Assembly: GCA_032718475.1 (NCBI GenBank)
Contig: JAUCBJ010001765.1
Coordinates: forward strand, 1 to 22,168
Length of the DNA stretch: 22,168 bases
Direction of reading: 5' to 3'
From: Nemertoderma westbladi
Lineage: Eukaryota; Xenacoelomorpha; Nemertodermatida; Nemertodermatidae
Shown here: positions 1-7,885 of the stretch, piece by piece
How positions within the stretch are numbered: position 1 is the first letter of the stretch
Layout of the letters: the number at the start of each line of letters is the position of its first letter
Program-made: the position numbers and the translations under genes
Notes under the pieces: model-generated
Databases searched by the model: none
What the model was told of the DNA's origin: nothing
What the model saw: the letters and a program-made list of their open reading frames with translations, nothing else

Positions 1-113
1 AATAGGGCCGGTTGATATTTTTCGCTATGGAGAGCATTATCATATTGTCTTATTTACATTGTATATTTAATACACCGCGTCACTCACCCCACAACAATTC
101 ACTTATTATTATT
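1..113 (+). mobile_element. SINE-1 copy a, body and 3' tail (head beyond window edge)
   Basis: The first 50 bases match, in the same orientation, the body that follows the tRNA-like head at 2776-2860 and, in reverse complement, the sequence at 2468-2519. The copy ends in a TTATTATTATT tail at about 102-112. The tRNA-derived head that should precede it lies outside the window. The tail runs directly into an antisense retrotransposon fragment at 114, so the SINE appears to have inserted into, or been joined to, that fragment. The family has three copies in the first 3 kb of the window. Confidence 0.7.
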
Positions 114-776
114 AAAGTACAAGATTATGCACTGGCTGGTCCTCACGGCGAAAGCAATGTCCTGCAAAGCGGAGGCGATTTTGTTCTAGTGTCAAGCTTG
201 GGGGAACCAATGAGACACCTCCAATGTTATATAGTGTCTGGTTGGAGATGTGTGCATTATACTTGACACAATGAACCCGGCGTAGCATTCATGTGAATGT
301 GCCATCGAGAGATTTGGTGTCCTCAGCAGTTAGAGCCCAGCAGGGACTCCCATAGAAGAGTACTGGAACTACTGCTGCTCTAAATAATCGGACCTTAAAT
401 TTCCGATGAATTCTATGTGAAATATATGTCCAAATCCTGGAAAGCCCATTCAACGTTGCCCAGCTCATGCCTTTATCTTACGTATTCGAAGCTCCCTCAC
501 CTGCTTCCATAACCATGATCCAAAGTAACAGAAGTCGTCCACATGCTCAAGCATACCATCCTTTGAGCTTATGCTCATACGATCTGAGACTTGCTGAAGA
601 CTTTCAAAGTCAGCTGTAAAAATGTTGGTCTTTTTGGAGTTAATAAAAAGACCAACACTAGAAGCAGCATGTTCTAATGAGCTGAGGAGCCGTTGGGCTC
701 CCTCTATTGATTCTGAGAGTACTCCTAAGTCATCAGCAAAGTCTAGAACTCTATCTATTGGTATTGGTGGCGACAT
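114..776 (-). pseudogene. RTE-A copy 1: broken 3' part of non-LTR reverse transcriptase
   Basis: Bases 114-747 closely match 8112-8733, the corresponding part of the longer RTE-A copy, with a few indels (12 bases longer here overall). Read on the minus strand it gives the reverse transcriptase catalytic box DFADDLGVLSES at about 705-745, then a thumb/linker region, then the C-terminal block that includes RLRFAGHCFRREDQP near 140-190. An open stretch runs 776 to 465 and is broken after RKIKA; downstream there is an in-frame TGA just before MLRRVHC. The 3' end is cut at the LVL of the conserved LVLWQP motif, where the SINE tail begins. Upstream of the FADD box (748-776) the sequence no longer resembles the other copy, so it is either a variant or a junction. 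It encodes no working enzyme. Confidence 0.85.
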
Positions 777-797
777 AATGTTAGGATGTCGTCACCT
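763..797. repeat. Short imperfect inverted repeat at the edge of RTE-A copy 1
   Basis: GGTGGCGACAT and ATGTCGTCACC are arms of a stem with one mismatch and a loop of about nine bases. It lies just beyond the point where the retrotransposon fragment stops matching its sister copy. It may mark a rearrangement junction; no function is inferred. Confidence 0.4.
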
Positions 798-1711
798 TGT
801 AGGTTAGTTACAATGCACTGTACCAATAAATATATACTAAACAATAGCTCTACACTAATATGTTGTAGATAGCGCGGTCATGTGACATTCAATTTGGTCC
901 TATTGGCAAGGCTCCCTGCTTGTATGCTTGACCATTTGGCGCTTAAAAACCGGGGTGTTAATTGTTTCCCATTTTGGTTAATAACTGTTTAAGGTGACAT
1001 ATTGATTTTCTGGATGGCGGAGTGACTCAGGGATCGCTCCCATAACATGGTGAATCTGAGGCTAATAACCAAATTTGCCTCACTAAACTCAGGATCCGGG
1101 ACCCAGAAGAGAAAGATTGCATGACCCGGACCTGACCCTCAGAAATACCAATTTACTTTTATAGCAACCAGCACAAGGTAGGAGGAGTTCCCGTAAACCC
1201 CGAATGTGACGAACCAACTTGAAAGGGATTCTGGATAAATTGCGACCTAGTACTGTATTAGTTTAAGTATTTATCTCCTATGATTTGCCCATGGGACACA
1301 ATATTGTGCGCGTTTAGTACAGGTACTCTGATGTATCAAACGATATATTCATTTACAAATCCTGGTTGTTCAGTTGCCATGACGTTTTGGCAATATTCCC
1401 AACAAATAAATAATAATAGATTTCCCAGTATTGCTTTTAGAAATAATAAGGTTGAGTAAAATAAATGCCATACTTAAATCAATTCAGCACTTCACCACCT
1501 TGTTTAATATTATTAATAATTATTAATATAATTATTTTCTTAAACACACATGGACTAAAACGTTAGGTGGGTTGTCTTCATGGAGACAATAACACCATAT
1601 CTTAATTAACGAGCACCAGATTTCGACAATTAGCTTTTCTTTCGCAGACTTTGGAGGAAGCTCACAAGCAGCTGTACTGTTAGAATAAGCCTCTTTCAAT
1701 TGTAGACGCTA
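798..1711. other. Non-coding interval, nothing recognised
   Basis: No convincing coding frame, tRNA-like promoter or tandem repeat was seen. The middle part (about 880-1260) is richer in GC than the AT-rich block at about 1420-1560. It could be an old, unrecognised repeat, since nearly all its surroundings are mobile elements. Confidence 0.4.
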
Positions 1712-2008
1712 TCTGATATCCGGGTCAACCTTGGTGTAGTGCTCGCATTGAATTCCCATCTCCCGTAGGTAGTGGGTTCGATCCTCACAACGGGCAGGGC
1801 AGTTTTCGTTTCGCCACGAATGCTTTAAAGGGACCAGCCAGGGCGCATCTCTGCCTTGCATCCTTAAGTGGTAGCTAAATGAGTACTGGAGTTTCCTCTG
1901 GGGGGAGTAAAGTTCTGGGGGGACCGCACTGGAAATAAGTCGTCAGACTTCGTGCGTAATCCCTGGCCTAGCGGCCGAAGAAAATATACTTTACTTTACT
2001 CTTTACTT
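1712..2008 (+). mobile_element. SINE-2, tRNA-derived
   Basis: A tRNA-like head has an A-box-like TGGTGTAGTGCTCGC at about 1733-1747 and a good B box GGTTCGATCC at 1787-1796. The spacing is that of an internal RNA polymerase III promoter. A body of about 180 bases follows, then a tail built on TTTAC/CTTTA units at about 1985-2008. Head, body and short simple-repeat tail are the standard SINE plan. No second copy of this family is visible in the window, so the exact 5' end (near 1705-1715) is uncertain. SINEs encode no protein and depend on a partner LINE for retrotransposition. Confidence 0.65.
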
Positions 2009-2338
2009 AAATCCCAGCTCTAACCTAACCTGCAATACCGCTGCTTAATGTCGGACTTGATACTGCGGCAAAAAGAATAGTTAGCGCTTAGGCAATACCA
2101 ACAGTACACTGGGAACCTCCTGGAGGCGCCTTGCCAGCCTTACAGGTAACAGCCAAGAGAGAGGAGCCCCTGCACTTTAACTTTTACCGCCTATTACAGT
2201 CAGTCACTGCTATCACCAGAAAAGACCTTGTAATCATGAAGCCTGCACAAGACATTGTATTAGGTCCACATTTTTTGGTTTGAACAGACAATAATAATTA
2301 ATGGCCAGTCTCTATAACTGCTTAACCTTATTTAGCCC
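2009..2338. other. Non-coding interval, nothing recognised
   Basis: No coding frame, repeat or RNA gene could be supported between the SINE-2 tail and the G tract at 2339-2350. Confidence 0.4.
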
Positions 2339-2350
2339 GGGGGGGGGGGG
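2339..2350 (+). repeat. Homopolymer G tract (12 G)
   Basis: Twelve consecutive G bases follow CCC. On the minus strand this is a poly-C run just beyond the 3' end of SINE-1 copy b. Its length is probably unreliable in sequencing. Confidence 0.9.
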
Positions 2351-2597
2351 TCATTTTAGGAATCTATAATAATATAAGTGAGTGACGTAATAAGTAATAT
2401 AATATAGGTAAGATAAGTAATATATGTGAGTGACGGTGAATTAAGTATATAATGTTATAGGAAATAGTGTCATAATGTCATAATGCTCTCCATAGCAAAA
2501 AATACCAACCGGCCCTATTGGGGCTCGAACCTGGTACCTAGGTTTCAAACTTCTGGTTATCTTCAGCCGGGTGAGTGTACTGAGCTACCAGACCGGA
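2345..2597 (-). mobile_element. SINE-1 copy b, full length, tRNA-derived
   Basis: On the minus strand the element starts TCCGGTCTGGTAGCTCAGT (2597 down to 2579), with the A box in 2579-2590 and a B box GGTTCGAGCC at 2531-2522. The tRNA-like head is about 80 bases. The shared family body follows (GCTATGGAGAGCATTAT near 2475-2491), then an AT-rich 3' part with repeated GTCACTCAC-like words. The head keeps tRNA-like spacing between boxes, but I see no intact cloverleaf, so this is a SINE and not a functional tRNA gene. Copy c lies 179 bases away, head to head. Confidence 0.75.
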
Positions 2598-2775
2598 TGA
2601 ATAATTCATGTATTATTATTAATTAACAGCCTGGCCTGACATAAGCGGTAACAGTGGTTCTTACCACACTGTATAATAGTTATTCTTTGTGGCATGGTTG
2701 CCATTTCTGGCAGAGCACGGGGTTAATGTTGTACTTTCCTTAAATATGATATCCCACTCCATAGCAAAATCTTCA

Positions 2776-2923
2776 TCCGATCTGGTAGCTCAGTACACAC
2801 ACCCGGCTGATGTTAACCGGAAGTTTGAAACTTAGGTACCTGGTTCGAGCCCCAATAGTTGATATTTTTCGCTATTGAGAGCATTATCATATTGTCATAT
2901 TACATTATATTGTAGGACTCTAT
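2776..2923 (+). mobile_element. SINE-1 copy c, tRNA-derived, probably 3' truncated
   Basis: The head starts TCCGATCTGGTAGCTCAGT, with the A box in 2783-2794 and the B box GGTTCGAGCC at 2842-2851. It then joins the same body as copies a and b (TTGATATTTTTCGCTAT...). Similarity fades after about 2923, so the copy is shorter than copy b. Copies b and c differ at several head positions, which indicates independent, aged insertions and not a recent duplication. Confidence 0.75.
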
Positions 2924-3361
2924 CGAGCAGATTAACGCCATTTACATGGCTATGTTAGTTTTCGTGCTATGGTCCATTTCTGGCACCCATCTCCAGTATT
3001 TTTGCGGTAAAATTTTCAAAAGTTTTTATGGCTCACTAAAATTAATTTATTTGCAGTATATAGCGGTTCTTTTAGATGCTGATCCCGATTATAGAACTCA
3101 AATATAACATTCGAGAAAATTTTTGGTAATTTTGAATGTGCCCACAGCAGCACGAAAAAACAAGTAGCGCAAATATGATAATGAAAAATCACCATAAAAT
3201 CAAATGAATTTTATGACCATATGTGATTTTGGGATGCTGATTGCGAATATGACACTGAAATGTATCGTGCGTAGCTTGTTGATTAGGGCATTTTTCTTGT
3301 CTCAATGTGCGGCACGAAATGGACAAGTAGCACAAATTTGATAATTTCATCGTGTTCAAAC
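2924..3361. repeat. Two diverged ~163-bp repeat units in AT-rich sequence
   Basis: GATGCTGAT...ACTCAAATATA near 3076-3107 recurs as GATGCTGAT...ACTGAAATGTA near 3233-3263. GCACGAAAAAACAAGTAGC near 3149-3168 recurs as GCACGAAATGGACAAGTAGC near 3312-3331. The constant spacing of roughly 160 bases indicates an old direct duplication or a two-unit tandem repeat. No reading frame is shared between units, so no protein is proposed. Confidence 0.5.
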
Positions 3362-3362
3362 T

Positions 3363-3407
3363 GACCACAACCCCCGGAGGGGGGGGGGGGGGGGGGGGGT
3401 TGTGGTC
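3363..3407. repeat. 21-G tract within a perfect 13-bp inverted repeat
   Basis: The arms GACCACAACCCCC (3363-3375) and GGGGGTTGTGGTC (3395-3407) are perfect reverse complements. The right arm takes the last five of 21 consecutive G bases (3379-3399). The sequence could form a hairpin or a G-quadruplex on the plus strand. The tract length should be treated as approximate. Confidence 0.8.
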
Positions 3408-3410
3408 CAT

Positions 3411-4400
3411 ACATTATTACCTTCCTTCCCTTTGTGATGGCACTACGCGATGATTAGAAAATTCTGTAGTCTTTATTTATCCTAATATGAAACATAAAAC
3501 AATTCGATAAACATTAAAATAATTTAAGGAACATTTCGATTAAGTTAGGCCTATTATTTTTTGAAATGGAAACAGGATAACAGCCAGAACTATCAATTTT
3601 AAAGTTTGAATTGCCAAATAATTCAGATAAACGATTCGAGTTGATATGGAAACTTTTCCACGAGGAGTATTGTGTTCCATACTTATCTACATGCTCTTCT
3701 GGCATGGCCCGTCGATGATCCAAGGTAAATTAATTGTTATATAATGATTCATTGTTACTTTAGAAAAATATAAATTTTTCACTGTTCGTGAGAGATTTGA
3801 TTTTCGAACGCCAACGTTGTGAATAAAGAGTCAAGAGAATATTGAAAATATATGTTCTACGTTTTTTCGCATTCAGGACGAAATTATATTCTTTAATTGG
3901 TATTTTTGTATATTTTTTTTGCTAAATAAAATATAATTGAATTAAAGATACAAAGAAATTACTAGTGTTAAGAGAGAAATGGAACTGCAGTATTTAACTA
4001 CAGTATATTGCTTCCATAGTTACTGCGATTCATATTACCGTACTCTTCAACTCCCGATGCTGCTTTACTCAATGTTAAATAATTTACTGTTCTCGAATAT
4101 TTATTACGTAACTAGAGAGCCGCTTAACTACATAAACCAATATTGGATATTGAGTTCCGTTTGGTGTACGCCGCGCAGACAGTTGCAATAACTTTTGAGT
4201 GTGTGAATGGATTTTACTCTTTATTCAGTTAATATTATTGTATATATTATTTTAATCTTACATATTAGGAAGTCATTTATTACGATATAACTATAGTGAC
4301 TTGATTGCCCATTACTCGGTCGAGTTGTACCATAATGTTCATAAAATTCACATAATGAATCAAACAGCACAGTGAAGTGCCCTGAAAGTACATACCTATC
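3411..4400. other. AT-rich non-coding interval, nothing recognised
   Basis: Short open stretches at 3514-3723 (minus) and 3979-4191 (plus) show no recognisable motif or coding-like composition. The interval contains no tandem array or SINE promoter that I can see. It could be intergenic DNA or the distal part of an intron of the receptor gene whose exons start at 5781. Confidence 0.4.
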
Positions 4401-4402
4401 TA

Positions 4403-4914
4403 CAGCATGTCCTGGAATATAGTGTCGTTATTCAGGTACCTGCCCCCCCCCCCCCTCAATTTTTTCTACAAATCGTATTGAGATTGCTCTAGAATGAGAT
4501 GAAAATGTTCCAGAACATTGTGTATTTATTGAATAGAATAAATGGCCAGCAGCGGAAGTAAATACATGCAAAATTCGAATGCCAATAACTCAGCTATTTC
4601 CCAACCAAATTCAAATATTTTTACATATTTGGAATCCTTGCACGGTCAGCTTTCCACTAGTACCAACAAATCACTAAATGTTTGAAGAATAACTGCGGTG
4701 TAACTGGTGCAATATCGAAGGAGACATTTTTTTTAAACGCTTGTAGCTAAAGATTGAAAGCAAAAATAAAAATTCTGGCTCACCCAGTCAGTAGTGGTCG
4801 GGAGGTGAAACTATCTCTGTTTCAAATTTCATGCAATCTCATTAAGATTTGTAGAAAAATTTGGGGAGGGGGTCCATGTACCTAAATAACGACACTATAT
4901 TCCAGGACATGCTG
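4403..4914. mobile_element. Non-autonomous Tc1/mariner-like element (MITE) with long TIRs
   Basis: The left terminus CAGCATGTCCTGGAATATAG (from 4403) and the reverse complement of the right terminus (ending 4914) are identical for 30 bases. They stay similar for about 85 bases (4403-4487 and 4830-4914). TA dinucleotides flank both ends (4401-4402 and 4915-4916). Terminal CAG next to a TA duplication fits the Tc1/mariner superfamily; that assignment is inference. The 512-bp element has no transposase frame, so it would need an enzyme in trans. The arms differ in a C tract: 13 C at 4443-4455, interrupted on the other side. Similarity continues weakly outside the TA (CATACCTA / TAGGTATG), so a longer fold-back element remains possible. 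Confidence 0.65.
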
Positions 4915-4916
4915 TA

Positions 4917-5254
4917 TGTATGTAGGTATGTTTTATGTATAAACCAAAATTCAGCTAATGATTAGAATGGTGTATTACCGTGATAGGATAATTGGGCCCA
5001 AGAAAAATTGAAAAAAATTGAGGTCGTTCCTAACAAGCGATTTAGCAACTTCCTAACTTGTCACGACATTAAACAATAATTTTATATATCTAAGTCCGTT
5101 TTATATTTAATAAAACATCCATATTTGCTTTTTTATGTGCTCAATAATTTCGCTACCCAAATGAAGTATTTCATTACAATAAAAATTAAATGTTATCGCA
5201 CTAAAGCCATTAAATTACGTCATAAAACAGCTATACTGTAGCTAGCAAAACACA
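4917..5254. other. AT-rich non-coding interval, nothing recognised
   Basis: No coding frame or structured repeat was supported. It lies upstream of the recognised receptor exons and may be intronic or 5' flanking sequence of that gene. Confidence 0.35.
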
Positions 5255-5400
5255 ATCAAATTGTTCTAGTAAAAAATCGTGCATATTTTGAAAAACACAT
5301 AAAAATTAAAATTTTTAGAAATGGCGATAAATCAAATTGTTCTAGAAAAAATCTTGGATTTTTCAAAAAAAGCATAAAAATTTAAAGTTTAGAAGAGTTT
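5255..5400. repeat. Two-unit ~75-bp imperfect tandem repeat
   Basis: ATCAAATTGTTCTAG occurs at 5256 and again at 5331. Each is followed by an A-rich run, a TTTT(G/C)AAAAA block and CATAAAAATT. Two units of about 75 bases are visible, diverged from each other. Confidence 0.55.
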
Positions 5401-5495
5401 ATCAAAGTTAATATTATTACTTGAATTTCATAAAACCATAGGAAAACATTCAAAGTATTTCAAGATTTAACAATATATTCATTAAATTAAATATC

Positions 5496-5540
5496 GGGGG
5501 GCAATTGTCTGGGGGGCAATTGTCCTTGTGGCAATTGTAT
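5496..5540 (+). repeat. Three 15-bp tandem units with GGCAATTGT core
   Basis: Three adjacent 15-mers start at 5496, 5511 and 5526. The first two are GGGGGGCAATTGTC plus T or C; the third is TTGTGGCAATTGTAT. The 15-bp period and the TTGTC word resemble the longer minisatellite at 6061-6425. Confidence 0.7.
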
Positions 5541-5780
5541 ATACAGTTCGTTATCAATACTCTGAGTGATTGTCGCAAGTAAATAATCTTTACATGAGTG
5601 TCCTTCTCCCTTTAAGACTTTTGTCGTCATTTTCCAGCTCAACTTCCTGAGAAAACCACCTTTGATAAATTTACACCGGTACGGTAGGCTTTATGTTTCT
5701 CAGGATAGCTATAGTTAGTAAAGAAGATTTATAAAGTCTAGGTTAAATAGACTGAGTTAAATCTGATTAATTTGATACAG

Positions 5781-5935
5781 GCATATTGGTGCAGGAACCA
5801 AAATTTAAGGCCATCAATGATTTGAAAGAGAATCTTTTAGACGAAACTTTATACGACCCAAAAGAATTACCTCGTAAAGATGGATCGATGGTGGAGGTTA
5901 CTTTGGAGATGGTAGTTCTACAGATTCTAGAATTC
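5781..5935 (+). CDS. Cys-loop (nicotinic acetylcholine receptor-like) subunit, N-terminal extracellular exon
   Basis: A TTTGATACAG acceptor precedes 5781, and a consensus GTAAGT donor starts at 5936. The frame is open across the exon and reads, in part, KAINDLKENLLDETLYDP, then VEVTLEMVVLQILEF. This corresponds to the N-terminal helix and first beta strands of nicotinic-type subunits (family pattern: L..LL..YDP.vRPv..s..VeVtfgl.L.Qiidv). The exon ends in phase 0. A second acceptor candidate, GGTGCAG, would start it at 5795 in the same frame, giving 141 instead of 155 bases. The upstream signal-peptide exon is not identifiable. The family forms pentameric ligand-gated channels in the plasma membrane. 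Whether this gene is intact cannot be judged from two exons. Confidence 0.75.
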
Positions 5936-6744
5936 GTAAGTAATTTGCTTCGCCATGGTCATTAAGTATAAATTTATCATATAATATGCAACTTGCATAA
6001 AATAATTGGTACCCGGATAGAAGGAAAAGGTACTCGAACAAATGGAAAATTGAACTAATTGTGCCTAAACATGTTCGTGTACCTCATGAACGGATAACTT
6101 GCGCAGGAACCGTTTTTCCGGGTACCTTTAGTCGGATACCTAGCGTCCATGTATCTTATGTCCGGGTACCTTTTGCCAGGTACCTTTTGTCTGGTACCTT
6201 TTGTCTGGGTACCTTCAGTCTGGAATCCTTTTTCCGGGTAAATTTAATACCGATTCCTTTTTCCGGATACCTTTGTCCGGGTACGTTTTGTCTGTATTCC
6301 GGTTAATTTTATTCGTGTACATATGTCCGGGTACCTTTTGTCGGGAACGTATTGTCGGGTACTTTTTGTCAGGTTACCTTTTGTCCGTGTACCTCATGTC
6401 CGGCCGAGTTCCTTCTGTTTATGTTCAGATGTAACTTAGGAGATTAGAGAACCATATATGTTTTTTGAATTCTTAACAATAAGAATTACTATATTTACCT
6501 TCAGTAATGTGTTTTATTTAAAAATCCAGAGCGATATACTCTATGATTTTCGTGGAACAGCCACCCACTACTACACGATTGGGAAAAAATGCGGGAAATT
6601 ATTGTGGAATTAACTATATTAAATATCACTTGTCATGTTTTCTAGTGTATTAAATATTAACATATATATAATAACAATACTAAAAAAAATATTGCCGCAT
6701 GCGCTTACATTAATTATAATTATAAACAATATTATTCCCATCAG
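5936..6744 (+). other. Receptor intron (809 bp) with minisatellite insertion
   Basis: The intron is bounded by GTAAGT at 5936 and TTCCCATCAG ending at 6744, and joins two phase-compatible exons of the same protein family. About half of it is a degenerate 15-bp minisatellite. The part from 6426 to 6744 is AT-rich with no other recognised feature. Confidence 0.7.
6007..6425 (+). repeat. Degenerate 15-16-bp minisatellite, GTCCGGGTACCTTTT type
   Basis: From about 6061 to 6425 the sequence is a run of some twenty-odd imperfect units around GTCCGGGTACCTTTT, many with a GGTACC site. At 6007-6045 two or three units appear in the opposite orientation (GGTACCCGGATAGAAGG). The orientation therefore switches at about 6046-6060. 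Open frames across this block are a by-product of a repeat length divisible by three and are not called as genes. Confidence 0.75.
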
Positions 6745-6899
6745 GATATGCACGGTAAATCTCTTAAACTGAGTGTATGGTTGCGACAGAGCTGGTTTGA
6801 TGAATATTTAACTTGGAAACCTGAAGACTACCAGGGAGTTACCCGCCTACTCGTAGATATGAATTCAGTTTGGAAACCAGACATCGACATATATCAGAA
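6745..6899 (+). CDS. Cys-loop (nicotinic acetylcholine receptor-like) subunit, loop D / loop A-region exon
   Basis: The exon follows a TTCCCATCAG acceptor and precedes a GTAAGT donor at 6900. It reads LKLSVWLRQSWFDEYLTW (about 6766-6819), then PEDYQGVTRLLVDMNSVW and KPDIDIYQ. This is the hallmark nicotinic receptor block: VWLRQ.W with the loop D tryptophan, W.P.DY.GV, and IWKPDI.LYN ahead of loop A. It runs in phase 0 and out phase 2 over 155 bases, the sum of the 45- and 110-base exons known in vertebrate nicotinic subunit genes. The exon therefore probably represents those two without the intervening intron. The next exon (loop E and the Cys-loop) is not found in the following sequence, which is all repeats, so the gene continues beyond the window or is broken here. 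Confidence 0.88.
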
Positions 6900-7014
6900 G
6901 TAAGTAATTTAAGAATTTACTTAAAGAAAAATATATTTACAGTTTACATAATAAGAAGGAGTTCGTTTTTAGAAAATATATTGTTATGTAATTGCCATAA
7001 AAAAATATCTTCAT

Positions 7015-7191
7015 GGCACCAACACCAACACCAGGGTGCTGCGCAGATATATTGCGGCACCAACACCAACACCAGGGTGCTGCGCAGGTATATTGCGCAG
7101 GTATATTGCGGCACCAACTCCAACACCAGGGTGCTGCGCAGGTATATTGCGGCACCAACTCCAACACCAGGGTGCTGCGCAGGTATATTGC
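7015..7191 (+). repeat. 41-bp minisatellite, four units plus a 13-bp partial unit
   Basis: Full 41-bp units occupy 7015-7055, 7056-7096, 7110-7150 and 7151-7191; a 13-bp partial unit (GCAGGTATATTGC) sits at 7097-7109. Units start GGCACCAAC and end GGTATATTGC, and differ at only a few sites (CACC/CTCC, AGAT/AGGT). Because 41 is not a multiple of three and no frame meets a stop, the array reads open in several frames on both strands. Those frames are not genes. The last unit abuts the retrotransposon fragment at 7192. Confidence 0.9.
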
Positions 7192-7420
7192 AAGATACAA
7201 ACATCTTATTGCCCAAAACCCAACGCTATCCTGTTTGTCTGGCTGGCGTAAAACTGATCAGGATGTGCATCGTCTCGTTCTATGGCAACCGATACGTGAG
7301 AAGAAACATGGTTGTCAGCTATTGGAATTCCGTAAAACGCCTGGTAAAAGGTCTTGATAATTCAGATCAATGAGGGATATACACATGGCTGATCGCGAAT
7401 TGTGGAAGTGTTGTGCGTTG
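7192..7420 (+). pseudogene. 3'-terminal fragment of a non-LTR retrotransposon ORF
   Basis: The stretch encodes LSGWRKTDQDVHRLVLWQP (ending 7291), then a decayed linker. In another frame it encodes MADRELWKCC (from 7385). This is the C-terminal tail of RTE-type polyproteins (RLRFAGHCWR..., LVLWQP.hG, ...GL....DRelW), also seen in RTE-A and RTE-B here. Frame changes between the two blocks show it is dead. It lies in sense orientation, opposite to the long RTE-A copy 470 bases downstream, and its DVHRLVLWQP differs enough to suggest a separate subfamily. Confidence 0.7.
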
Positions 7421-7885
7421 TGGGTCCTGTCGACCATGCATCCTAATGTAGTAGCTGAAATACGTATGTTGTATTTATTGATATCCTGTTGAATTTAAGC
7501 TAAATACTGTTTCATAGTGTAATAAAGTAGCGTGTTAGGAAGTCCGACTCCCCTTCGGGAATAAATATTTTTCCTTGTAAAGTTAGCAGGACAACTCGAA
7601 TATAACGGTTTATCTTTAGTAAAGTTGAGAGATACTCTTTCAATATAGGCCTAAGTGTGTTAATAAGGTTAATAGGGTTAATAATGAAATACAAATACAA
7701 TAATATATAAACAGGCTTATATTTCATCAAATTTTACGAAATTTCGCTCCATTGACTCTCGATATTCCATTCCATTAAGAAACACAGTTTATTTTTGACA
7801 TACGTTTTGGTATACCTTAAATTATAACTAATGTAATATTTTTTTAATTTAACATTTCCGTGCAGTTTGTCTAAAATAGTCGCCG
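7421..7885. other. AT-rich non-coding interval, nothing recognised
   Basis: The interval separates two oppositely oriented retrotransposon fragments. The open stretch at 7512-7730 (minus) has no recognisable motif. No receptor exon could be found here. Confidence 0.4.

Noticed and set aside
12-266. 84-codon plus-strand frame at the window start, with its match at 8013-8258
   Set aside because: Antisense of RTE-A coding sequence; the shared translation reflects the shared retroelement, not a gene.
2513-2860. Two functional tRNA genes on opposite strands
   Set aside because: A and B boxes are present, but both heads lead into the same SINE body, and I could not find a complete cloverleaf.
3514-3723. 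69-codon minus-strand frame
   Set aside because: No recognised motif, no splice acceptor where similarity could begin, and no second supporting feature.
5595-5651. Possible signal-peptide exon MSVLLPLRLLSSFSSSTS upstream of the receptor exons
   Set aside because: Hydrophobic and close by, but it runs to a stop with no credible splice donor that would join it in frame.
6061-6434. Open frames of 77-81 codons rich in GTF/PGTF
   Set aside because: Translation of the degenerate 15-bp minisatellite within the receptor intron.
6937-7216. Several minus-strand cysteine- and tryptophan-rich open frames
   Set aside because: They are antisense readings of the 41-bp minisatellite; three frames are open for the same reason, which argues against coding.
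6870-7373. 167-codon plus-strand open frame
   Set aside because: It starts out of frame inside the receptor exon, runs through the donor, intron sequence, the 41-bp minisatellite and a dead retroelement fragment. It is a chance frame kept open by the repeat.
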